Below are positions 45,475-52,739 of a stretch of 64,000 nt of DNA, piece after piece. The DNA lies in NCBI GenBank assembly GCA_963783945.1, contig CAWAPS010000032.1, positions 310,001 to 374,000 on the forward strand, read 5' to 3'. The translations under genes and the position numbers were made by a program. This stretch comes from CAWAPS01 sp963783945 (GTDB lineage: Bacteria; Actinomycetota; Acidimicrobiia; Acidimicrobiales; Palsa-688). Below the pieces are notes generated by a model, which worked only from the letters and a program-made list of their open reading frames with translations, was not told the origin of the DNA and did no database searches. The first letter of the stretch is position 1, and every line of letters starts with the position of its first letter.

Positions 45475-46760
45475 TAGTGCCTCACATCGGTGTAAGTAAC
45501 TGTCACCTCTCGGTGCAGGAGTCGGTCCACCGCTTGCAACTCGTCGTAGTCCTGGGCCGAGCCCACCACGGCCATGATGTGGTTGCGAGACCCGTCCCTC
45601 CAGTCGAGGTCCGAACCGGGGCCCTGGTGCACGCTTATGGCGTCCACACCAGGCCAGTCGCTGACCCGGTTGATCCCCTCGATAGCCGCAACCGTCGCGG
45701 AGACGGCCGGAGGCTGAAGGAAGAACCGGTAGCCGATGGACTCCGTGGCGACGGGTCCGTCGACCCGGACCTCCTCCCCGAGCGCCACACGCAGGGTCAG
45801 ATCGATGAGGCGAATGCCGGCGGCCCGCTCGAGCATCTCCGGAACTCCGCCCCCAACCCGCCCGTTGACCTCGATAATACGCGGGCCGTCCGGGGTGAAC
45901 TTGACCTCGGTGTGAAGGCATCCACTGCGCACACCTATAGCTTCGATCGCCGCGGTCGCAAGGTTGAGCGCGGATTCGCGCTCGGCCTCGCTGACCCGGG
46001 CCGGAATAAAGAACCCGGTCTCACGGAAATTCTCCGCAAGCGGGAAACGCCCGGTCAACGCCAAATGGCTGATCGTCCCCCCGGCGACCAGGCTCTCGAC
46101 CGACACGTAGCGGGCGAAGGGTTCGTCGCTCCGGGCCGGATCGTCGGCTATGTATCCCTCGAGGACCATCTCCGGTCGGCTGGGGCCGAGGGCTTTGAGG
46201 AGGTCGGATAGCTCCTGCCGGTCGTAAGTCAAGAAGGTGTAGCGGCTGCCCTGGGCGGAACGAGGCTTCAGGATGGCCGGCCAACCGACCTCGGCTTCGA
46301 TCTCGTCCAGGTCGGCCTCCGACTGCGCGGGCGACACGACCCGAAGCGGCGGCATGGGCAGCCCGCTATCGGCGAGGACCTGGCGCTGGCGGGCCTTGTC
46401 GATGAGCGCCTCGGCGACCGCGGGAGGGTGAAAGTCCAGGCCGAGGGCTTCGGCGAGCTTGGCGTAGTCGACCATGCCGGCGTCCAGGTACGTCACCAGA
46501 GCGTCGGGCCGGATCGTCGACAGCGCCTCGGCCATGTCCTCGACGCTCATGCCCTCGACCGGGACCACCGGCCCGAAGCGGTTGAGTAGATCCGACATTT
46601 GCTTCATTTCCGGTATCGACGTGTCGATCATCCATAGGAGGTCGCACAGTCCCGCCGCCGCTTCAGCAATCTGCATCACCGGGACGCAACGGGGGCCGTA
46701 AGCCACGGCCACGAGCGGAAACATTCGGTTGGATTCTGAGAAGTCCGGGCCCCGAGTCAC
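45474..46760 (-). CDS. ATP-grasp ligase
   Basis: This protein has 428 residues and starts from GTG 46760. After an N-terminal pre-ATP-grasp domain (FPLVAVAYGPRCVPVMQIAE), ATP-binding segments follow at WPAILKPRSAQGSRYTFLTY and EMVLEGYIAD, and the Mg-binding segment is GPRIIEVNGRVGGGVPEML. It belongs to the amino-acid/peptide ligase branch (carboxylate-amine ligases), not to biotin carboxylase or PurK. It probably forms an amide between two amino acids or an amino acid and another acid. It is the first gene of the ATP-grasp-MetA-MetY run. Confidence 0.88.
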   Translation of the reverse strand: MTRGPDFSESNRMFPLVAVAYGPRCVPVMQIAEAAAGLCDLLWMIDTSIPEMKQMSDLLNRFGPVVPVEGMSVEDMAEALSTIRPDALVTYLDAGMVDYAKLAEALGLDFHPPAVAEALIDKARQRQVLADSGLPMPPLRVVSPAQSEADLDEIEAEVGWPAILKPRSAQGSRYTFLTYDRQELSDLLKALGPSRPEMVLEGYIADDPARSDEPFARYVSVESLVAGGTISHLALTGRFPLAENFRETGFFIPARVSEAERESALNLATAAIEAIGVRSGCLHTEVKFTPDGPRIIEVNGRVGGGVPEMLERAAGIRLIDLTLRVALGEEVRVDGPVATESIGYRFFLQPPAVSATVAAIEGINRVSDWPGVDAISVHQGPGSDLDWRDGSRNHIMAVVGSAQDYDELQAVDRLLHREVTVTYTDVRH

Positions 46761-46988
46761 CAGCTAGATGTTAGCGTATATGCGGGTCTCCTAGGCGCCC
46801 TGACCTGCCGATTTGGTCATCTGTGGACGAGGAAGCCAGAGGCGACCCAGAGGAATTGTGTCGCCGTTGTTGAAGTTGGGTGGCGGCTGCTGCATCCCTA
46901 ACCAGAAGCTAGGTATCAGGGGCCGCATTGCCGCCTCTGTTCAACAGACGGGAACTACCTCGACGTGAATATGGAGGATCGATAAGTC
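46761..46988. promoter_or_regulatory. divergent promoter region, no riboswitch seen
   Basis: These 228 bases lie between the ATP-grasp gene (reverse) and the SsuD-like gene (forward). I looked for an S-box type riboswitch ahead of the MetA/MetY run and see none. TTAGCGTATATGCGG near 46770 is a possible reverse-strand promoter core. GGAGG at 46973-46977 serves the GTG at 46989. Confidence 0.35.
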
Positions 46989-48170
46989 GTGCCGGTACAG
47001 ATGATAGGGATGGTCGGAACGAGGGAAGCCTCGGAGATCAAGGGCCCGCTGGTCGATGGGCCCGTGGTTGACTGGATGGACGGACCTGTCGTCGATCCAA
47101 AATACTTGGTAAACATTGCGCAAGCTCACGAAAACGGTGGCTTCGACCGAGTGCTAATTGGCTACGGTGCCGTCGCCCCCGAGGGGTGGGCCATCGCGTC
47201 CACGGTCCTCAACTGCACGGAGCGCCTGAAGGTCATGATCGCCCACCGGCCCGGCTTCGTGCAGCCGGTGGTGCTGGCCCGCATGGCGGCCACCCTCGAC
47301 CACCTGACCGGTGGCGGGCGGATCGGCATCCACTTCATCACGGGTGGTGACGAGCAGGACCAAAGGCGTGAAGGCGACTTCGTACCCCACGACGGCCGCT
47401 ACCGTCGCACCGGGGAGATGATGTCGATCCTGCGCCGGATATGGACCGAGGACGCACCCTTCGACTTCGAGGGAGAGTTCTTCCGTTACGAGGGCGCCTT
47501 CAGCTCGGTGAAGCCGGCCACCCCGGCGGGAATCCCCTTGTTCTTTGGTGGTGCCTCGCCTGCGGCGATCGAGGTCGGTGCGGCCCAGGCCGACTACTAC
47601 GCCTTCTGGGGGGAGCCCCGGGCGGCGACAGCCGACCGCATGACCACCATCGAGGAGGCGGCAGCCCGGCATGGACGCAAGCTCAGCTACAGCATCTCGT
47701 TGCGGCCGATCATCGCCGACACCGAGAAGGAGGCATGGGAAAAGGCTGAGTGGATCGCCACCACGACGGCCGAGCGCATCGCCCTGGCCAAGGAGCGCAT
47801 GGCCGGGAACAAGGATGACTACGCCGGACTGGGCGGAGCCAAGAACGCCACCTTCTCGGTAAATCGCGACACGGGCGGCACCAGCTCGGTCGGCCGCAAG
47901 CGACTCATCGAGATGTCCGGCGGTCAGGATGTGTACGACGAGAGGCTATGGATGAAGGTCGCCAACCTCACCGGGGCGGCCGGCAACTCGACCGCACTGG
48001 TAGGAACGCCCGAGCAGGTAGCGGAGGCCATGCTCCGGTACTACGACATGGGGATCACGTCCTTGCTGCTCAAGGGGTTCGATCCGTTGGCCGACACCGT
48101 CGATTTCGGCGAGCGATTGCTTCCGCTGGTCCGAGAAGGTGCGGCCAAGCGGGACAGCGCCCTGGTCTGA
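46989..48170 (+). CDS. SsuD-like FMNH2-dependent (LLM) monooxygenase
   Basis: This protein has 393 residues and starts from GTG 46989 with GGAGG upstream. It is a luciferase-like TIM barrel: FDRVLIGYGAVAPEGWAIAS, LKVMIAHRPGFVQPVVLARM, RIGIHFITGGDEQDQRREGD and FFGGASPAAIEVGAAQADYY match alkanesulfonate monooxygenases, which release sulfite from sulfonates using reduced FMN. The His/Tyr/Arg pattern of SsuD active sites is present as far as can be judged. A partner flavin reductase is not in the window. Its position next to the ATP-grasp/MetA/MetY run could link released sulfur to homocysteine synthesis, but that is inference. Confidence 0.87.
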   Translation: MPVQMIGMVGTREASEIKGPLVDGPVVDWMDGPVVDPKYLVNIAQAHENGGFDRVLIGYGAVAPEGWAIASTVLNCTERLKVMIAHRPGFVQPVVLARMAATLDHLTGGGRIGIHFITGGDEQDQRREGDFVPHDGRYRRTGEMMSILRRIWTEDAPFDFEGEFFRYEGAFSSVKPATPAGIPLFFGGASPAAIEVGAAQADYYAFWGEPRAATADRMTTIEEAAARHGRKLSYSISLRPIIADTEKEAWEKAEWIATTTAERIALAKERMAGNKDDYAGLGGAKNATFSVNRDTGGTSSVGRKRLIEMSGGQDVYDERLWMKVANLTGAAGNSTALVGTPEQVAEAMLRYYDMGITSLLLKGFDPLADTVDFGERLLPLVREGAAKRDSALV

Positions 48171-48600
48171 AGCCTCCTCGCTCCAAATCGGGTTCGCCGC
48201 CCGAGCAATGAAAGAGAGGCGTTCGGCCGAGAGGAAATCAAGTTCTTCTTCGAATGCCTCCGCTTGTGAAGTTAATGCTAAGCGTGTGCGGTTCGCGTTC
48301 CGTGCGGCCTTTGTACCCAAATGAGGGACATGGCCGACGAGCAAGCGGACGGCACACGCTTAGCTCTTTTGCGTCGTGGGTTTGTTGCGTGGGGCGATGG
48401 AACCAGCTCGCGCCCTCTGGGGGTCGGACTCCCCCGCCACTTGGGCGATCCGGTCTCAGGCGTGCCCCTCGGCTGTCGTCGGTGAGCCCAGTACGCCAGG
48501 TGCCCGGCGGGTCGGGCACGGCGCGCAGACCAGCTCGGTCATCGGCGGGCGGTCCCGTCTGTAGAGGGCGGTGTCCACCGCCATCGGGCGTGGGATGGTC

Positions 48601-48835
48601 ACCGCGGCGGGCGAGCGGGCGAGCGGCGGCGAGCGGCGGCGAGCGGCGAACGGCGGCGGGCGAGCCGGCGGCCAGCGGCGGCGAACGGCGAGCGGCAGGC
48701 GAGCGGCGGCGGGCGAGCCGGCGGCCAGCGGCGGCGAACGGCGAGCGGCAGGCGAGCGGCGGCGGGCGAGCGGCGGCGGGCGAGCGGCTGGCGAGCGGCG
48801 GCGGGCGAACGGCGAACGCCGGCCGGATGCGGCCC
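48601..48835. repeat. GC-rich tandem repeat block, 53-base unit
   Basis: A 53-base unit beginning CGGCGGCGGGCGAGCCGGCG occurs at 48651-48703 and again at 48704-48756, almost identical. It is flanked by shorter GCGAGCGGCG-type iterations. There are no spacers or conserved hairpins as in CRISPR. Replication slippage explains it. Confidence 0.75.
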
Positions 48836-48918
48836 CGCCGAAGGCCTACCGGCCGATCGCCGCCAGGCCACGCCAGCTCGTCATGGGTCACGCTCAACCG
48901 GCCCGATCCCGCGCATAC

Positions 48919-48960
48919 TTTGTGCGCTTAACCCGCTCCTAGCGGGCTAAGCGCACAAAC
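48919..48960. repeat. 20-bp-arm palindrome, copy 2 of 2
   Basis: The left arm 48919-48937 (TTTGTGCGCTTAACCCGCT) and right arm 48941-48960 (AGCGGGCTAAGCGCACAAAC) pair across a CCT loop. The stem is identical to the element at 257-299, including the single A/C mismatch, while the loop and flanks differ. Conserved stems with variable loops suggest that the hairpin itself is what was copied or is maintained. Confidence 0.85.
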
Positions 48961-49170
48961 TATTAGGCGCGTCTCCCATTGGAACCTCTTATCGTCCAGG
49001 CGTCACTCCCACACGACTAAAAAGCCGAGGCCTTCAGGCCGCCGAGTCGCCATCCCACTTTCAAGACAGCGACCCGGCGGACCCGGACCCCGGCGGACTC
49101 CACCTTGATCGTCTTTTCGCCCCTTGCGACGACCCGGGTTGCCCGTGATCTAGGTGGCCGCCGGAACAAG

Positions 49171-49270
49171 GGGCGCCGGCCTGCGCCGGCCTGGGCGGGC
49201 GCCGGCCTGGGCGGCCTCGGCGGGCGCCGGCCTGGGCGGCCTCGGTGGGCGCCGGCCTGGGCGGCCTGAA
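49171..49270. repeat. 25-base tandem array next to sugar transferase 3' end
   Basis: The unit GGGCGCCGGCCTGGGCGGCC plus TCGGC starts at 49197, 49222 and 49247, with a degenerate copy before it. The same GGCGGCCTCGG core and the neighbouring GGCCACCGGAACAG occur inside the last codons of the sugar transferase gene (49327-49365) and again at about 49295, so the array appears to come from duplication of that gene's end. Confidence 0.7.
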
Positions 49271-49322
49271 CGACCTTGACGGTCTCCGTGCTGGCCACCG
49301 GAACAGACGCCCGCCGGACGGC

Positions 49323-51020
49323 CTAGGCGGCCTCGGTCCTGGCCACCGGAACAGGCGCCGGCAGCTCCGGCGTCTCCCGCTTGCGGATGACCAACCGGGC
49401 GAGGGGCTTGGCCGCTCGCACGAACACAGAGTGGGCCGTGGTGGCCAGGATCTCGATGTCGAGCCCGATGGACCACGTGTCCACGTAGGCGAGGTCAAGC
49501 CGGCGGTAGGCGCTGAACGACGGGTTGTCGCGCGCCTCGATCTGCCACAGCCCGGTGATCCCAGGACGCATCAGATGGCGCCGAGAGAACTCGGCGTCGA
49601 ACTTCTCCACCTCGGAAGGCAGCGCCGGCCGGGGCCCGACCAGACTCATCGTCCCATTTATCACGTTCCACAGCTGCGGAAGCTCGTCGATACTGGTCTG
49701 CCGCAGGAACCGACCGATTCGGGTGATCCGGGGGTCGTTGGTCGCTTTGAACAGCGGACCGCCGGTCCGCTCGTTGAGGGCAGCCATAGTCGCGACCATC
49801 TGCGCCGCGTTCGGGACCATGGTCCGCAGCTTGAAGACCGTGATCGGGACGCCGTGGCGGCCGATGCGGGTGCTTCGATAGATCACGGGACCTCGATCCT
49901 CGAGCTTGACCAGCAAAGCCGCCACGAGGAATATCGGCAGAGAGACAAGAAACACCGCAGTGCCGCCGACCACGTCCATCGCCCGCTTGCCGAACTCGTT
50001 CCACTTAGAAATGCCGCGGAGGGGCTCGATGTAGAGGAAGGGAACGCCCGAAACCGGCGCCATGCGTACCCGACGGCTGGCCAGACCCGAAAGGCCAGGC
50101 CACACCTGCAGATGTAGGCCAGCGGAAAGGGCTCGTTCGACCACTTCGCCGCCACCGTTGGAGCTCAGGGCGCTCCCCACAACGATGACGCCGTTAGCGC
50201 CGACTCGGCTGGCCAGGTCTCCAATGTCCTCGATGTCTGTGCTGAATGGCAGCTCCGACCACGGAGCGTCGAGGCGACGATCGCCTATCACTGCGCCGAC
50301 CCGATATCCCAGCTCCGGCTCCCCCTCCAGTGTCGTCCACAGGGCCAGGGCGTCGTCATTGGAGCCCACGAGAACCACCGTCCGCAGGAACCGGCCGCTC
50401 GAACGGCGCGCCTTGAGCCACCTGCCGAATCGCCAGCGGACGAGCAGGACGACCGTCGCCGCTACGGCGGCGGCGTCGGCCGCACGGAACGCCGAAACCC
50501 GGCCGTTCCCGGCCATCCACTGCAAAGCCACGAAGGTCGCCGTCCCGACTCCGACCGCCGTCAGGGTTCGCACCACTTCGGCTGAACGCTGGGCGCACAC
50601 CCGCGACTGGTAGAGGCCGAGGTTGCGCATCACAAAGATGGTGACGACCACCGCCACCAGCGCGCACACCACGTCCCGAATTCGGCTGTTGCCGATGCCG
50701 AGGGTCCATGGCACCCACACGGCCACGAGTGCGGCCAGGTCGCCGACAACAAGGTAAAGACGTAGGGGCGCTCGGTCAGCGACGACGTCGTCGACGGGCG
50801 CGCCGACCTCCCGCAGGTCGGTAACGAGCATTGAATCCCCGCCGCTGTTGCTTATTACGCCATTGCCCGCCATAACCCCACCGGTCGCCATGAAAGCCTG
50901 ACCGGTAGTAACTGCCGGGCCCGCTGCCCCGGACCCCAGATCGTCGCGAACGTCGGTCAACGAAGTGGCGTCGATCCGAATGGGATCTCTGCCCGCTGGA
51001 ACCTCAAATTTAGTTGTCAT
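49323..51020 (-). CDS. polyprenyl-phosphate sugar-1-phosphate transferase (WbaP/CpsE-like)
   Basis: This protein has 565 residues. Four or five membrane segments lie in the first half (VWVPWTLGIGN; VVVTIFVMRNLG), then a Rossmann-like middle domain (TVVLVGSNDDALALWTTLEG). The C-terminal catalytic domain shows KRAMDVVGGTAVFLVSLPIF, VFKLRTMVPNA, QTSIDELPQLWNVINGTMSL, VGPRPALPSE and LMRPGITGLWQIEARD, all signatures of bacterial sugar transferases. It moves a hexose-1-phosphate onto undecaprenyl phosphate and so starts the repeat unit. The ATG at 51020 or a GTG 12 bases earlier could be the start. An ECF sigma gene lies upstream on the same strand. Confidence 0.92.
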   Translation of the reverse strand: MTTKFEVPAGRDPIRIDATSLTDVRDDLGSGAAGPAVTTGQAFMATGGVMAGNGVISNSGGDSMLVTDLREVGAPVDDVVADRAPLRLYLVVGDLAALVAVWVPWTLGIGNSRIRDVVCALVAVVVTIFVMRNLGLYQSRVCAQRSAEVVRTLTAVGVGTATFVALQWMAGNGRVSAFRAADAAAVAATVVLLVRWRFGRWLKARRSSGRFLRTVVLVGSNDDALALWTTLEGEPELGYRVGAVIGDRRLDAPWSELPFSTDIEDIGDLASRVGANGVIVVGSALSSNGGGEVVERALSAGLHLQVWPGLSGLASRRVRMAPVSGVPFLYIEPLRGISKWNEFGKRAMDVVGGTAVFLVSLPIFLVAALLVKLEDRGPVIYRSTRIGRHGVPITVFKLRTMVPNAAQMVATMAALNERTGGPLFKATNDPRITRIGRFLRQTSIDELPQLWNVINGTMSLVGPRPALPSEVEKFDAEFSRRHLMRPGITGLWQIEARDNPSFSAYRRLDLAYVDTWSIGLDIEILATTAHSVFVRAAKPLARLVIRKRETPELPAPVPVARTEAA

Positions 51021-51210
51021 AGTGCGCCCCACAGCTGCCCCGGTTAAAAACGTCGATAGTGGCTGCTTCCGATATGAGCGAAGCCAGCGTGATCTGATAC
51101 TCCTGCGAGAGAACCAGCTCGAACTTTGGTTCTTTGGACCAAAGCAGGGGTGCCGTCCTCCGCTCGGCCGATTCGTGTCGCGATCCCGTCGCGACGGTTT
51201 CGTAAATCAC

Positions 51211-51233
51211 GTTCTGATCCCGCCGATCAGAAC
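51211..51233. promoter_or_regulatory. 9-bp inverted repeat at the sigma gene stop
   Basis: GTTCTGATC 51211-51219 pairs with GATCAGAAC 51225-51233 across CCGCC and covers the sigma stop codon. A second GATCAG follows. On the reverse strand it is not followed by a T-run, so it may be a processing or attenuation hairpin, or an operator, ahead of the sugar transferase gene. Confidence 0.4.
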
Positions 51234-51931
51234 TGATCAGCCGTGGTCAGGCCTTCCTCCTCAACCAGACGCCGGAGATGCTCAAGGCATCTGCCGCGCG
51301 TCGGGCCGATGCTGCCGACCGGAACGTTGAGCATTCGGGACAGATCTTTGTAGGCGATGGATTCATCGCGCAGGAGCAGCGAGAGCATCTCCTGACAACG
51401 GGGCTTCAACTTGCCCCAAGCCTTCCGAACCACGACGTCGCGCTCCTCGGCCAGAGGTCCGGCGTCGAGTTCGGGCACGTCGATGTTGGGCATGTTGGCC
51501 AGCATCTGATCGGCGCCAGCCGTGTATCTGGCCGCCCGTCGAAGCAATTGAAGACTCTCCCGCCGAGCCGTGGTCGCCAGCCACCCGCCGATTCGCTCCG
51601 GCTGGCGGATACGGTCGAAATTCTCGACCAGGCGCAGCCACGTGGTCTGCTGAAGCTCACTCACGTCGGCGGCCGACAGCCCGTGGCGACGGCCCACGGA
51701 TGCGATCATGCCGCTATAGCGGGAAACCAGCTCGTTCCACGCTCGTTGCTCCCCAACGGCCGCCGCCCCGACCAGGTCGGCGACCGACGCTGACTGGATG
51801 TCGTCGAGGACAGGCGCGTCGCTTTGCTCGACCCGTACTTCCTCCCAGGATGAATCCACCTGGACGCCCGCGCGCCCGACGAGGTCCATCACCTGGCTCC
51901 TCTGTGCCCTTAATGCCCCTATCACCGACAT
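51227..51931 (-). CDS. ECF-type RNA polymerase sigma factor
   Basis: This protein has 234 residues. Region 2 is seen in WNELVSRYSGMIASVGRRHG and ELQQTTWLRLVENFDRI with RIGGWLATTARRESLQLLRR. Region 4 follows a short linker, with LKPRCQEMLSLLLRDESIAY and the helix-turn-helix LSRMLNVPVGSIGPTRGRCL. The first 55 residues are an extra acidic extension. No anti-sigma gene lies beside it. Same-strand position just upstream of the sugar transferase suggests that it controls the polysaccharide locus, but no recognisable matching promoter was found. Confidence 0.88.
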   Translation of the reverse strand: MSVIGALRAQRSQVMDLVGRAGVQVDSSWEEVRVEQSDAPVLDDIQSASVADLVGAAAVGEQRAWNELVSRYSGMIASVGRRHGLSAADVSELQQTTWLRLVENFDRIRQPERIGGWLATTARRESLQLLRRAARYTAGADQMLANMPNIDVPELDAGPLAEERDVVVRKAWGKLKPRCQEMLSLLLRDESIAYKDLSRMLNVPVGSIGPTRGRCLEHLRRLVEEEGLTTADQF

Positions 51932-52130
51932 CTCTTTCGCTAGGTCCGATTTCGACCCTGCGCCTCCGCGCCGGCACTGAGGCCGCGGTCGTTAAACCCC
52001 GGCGCCCAGCGGTCCCGGCTTGGAAGCTTTTGCCCCTTCGAGGTTGCCCCTTCGAGGTGCAGGTGTCGTCAACGTATCGCCGCTCGCGGGGCCAGGCAAT
52101 GAGTTTTGGTTGTGTTGGGCTAGCTTTGAT

Positions 52131-52739
52131 CTACACGGAAAAACCCGACGCAAGCAGCACCGACGCCGCGACATCATCGATCCGCCCCGAGCCGTCGACG
52201 ATGCGCCAACGGTCCGGGTCTGCCGCCGCCAAAGCGTCGAACCCCTGATCGACCCGGGAGAAGAACGCCGCCTCCTCGAGCTCCAGCCGGTCCCCTCCCC
52301 CCCGTACCGCCAGGCGAGCGCGGGCTGTCCTCTGGTCCACCCGCAGTAGCACCACCCGGTCCGGCTTCAAACCATTGGTGGCCCATTCGGAAAGGCGAGC
52401 CAGCTCGTGGGGATCGAGGCCCCGGCCATAACCCTGGTAGGCCACGGTGCTGGCGCTGAACCGGTCGCAAACGACATGCCGGCCGGCCGCCAACGCGGGA
52501 CCGATCACTTCGGACACATGTTGGGCTCGGGCCGCCAGCATCAGGAGCACTTCGGTCCGGGCGCTCAGGCCCACCGCGGCCGGGTCGAGAACCAGCTCCC
52601 GGATCCGCTCGCCCGCCATCGTCCCGCCTGGCTCTCGAGTCAGCAGGGCTCCCGTTGTCTGGGCGAGAATGGCTGCCTGGGTGGACTTGCCGCTCGCCTC
52701 TCCCCCTTCGAGAACGACGAAGCGCCCCCGAGGCGTCAG
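52131..52739 (-). CDS. tmk: thymidylate kinase
   Basis: The protein is about 202 residues if translation begins at the CTG overlapping the topA stop (CTGA, 52739-52736). The reading FVVLEGGEASGKSTQAAILA gives the P-loop GGEASGKST, followed by LLTREPGGT, DRFSASTVAYQGYGRGLD (the DR-x-x-x-S motif) and a C-terminal LID region. An ATG at 52619 exists but would remove the P-loop, so it cannot be the real start. No ATG, GTG or TTG lies between the topA stop and the P-loop, so either CTG is used or a base is wrong. It phosphorylates dTMP for DNA synthesis. Confidence 0.88.
   Translation of the reverse strand: MTPRGRFVVLEGGEASGKSTQAAILAQTTGALLTREPGGTMAGERIRELVLDPAAVGLSARTEVLLMLAARAQHVSEVIGPALAAGRHVVCDRFSASTVAYQGYGRGLDPHELARLSEWATNGLKPDRVVLLRVDQRTARARLAVRGGGDRLELEEAAFFSRVDQGFDALAAADPDRWRIVDGSGRIDDVAASVLLASGFSV

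Larger units (their letters stand above)
48171..49322. other. 1.15-kb gene-free region with tandem repeats and a palindrome
   Basis: No gene is supported here. Frames on both strands are long only because of GC-rich low complexity. It contains a 53-base tandem repeat block (48601-48835), the second copy of the 20-bp-arm palindrome (48919-48960), and a 25-base array (49171-49270) related to the 3' end of the sugar transferase gene. Around 48240-48300 base composition is closer to average, but no RNA or promoter can be named. Confidence 0.6.

Noticed and set aside
46761..46988. SAM riboswitch ahead of the ATP-grasp/MetA/MetY run
   Set aside because: No S-box core or kink-turn pattern could be found on the reverse strand.
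52131..52619. tmk starting at ATG 52619
   Set aside because: This would remove the P-loop, which is clearly encoded in frame just upstream.
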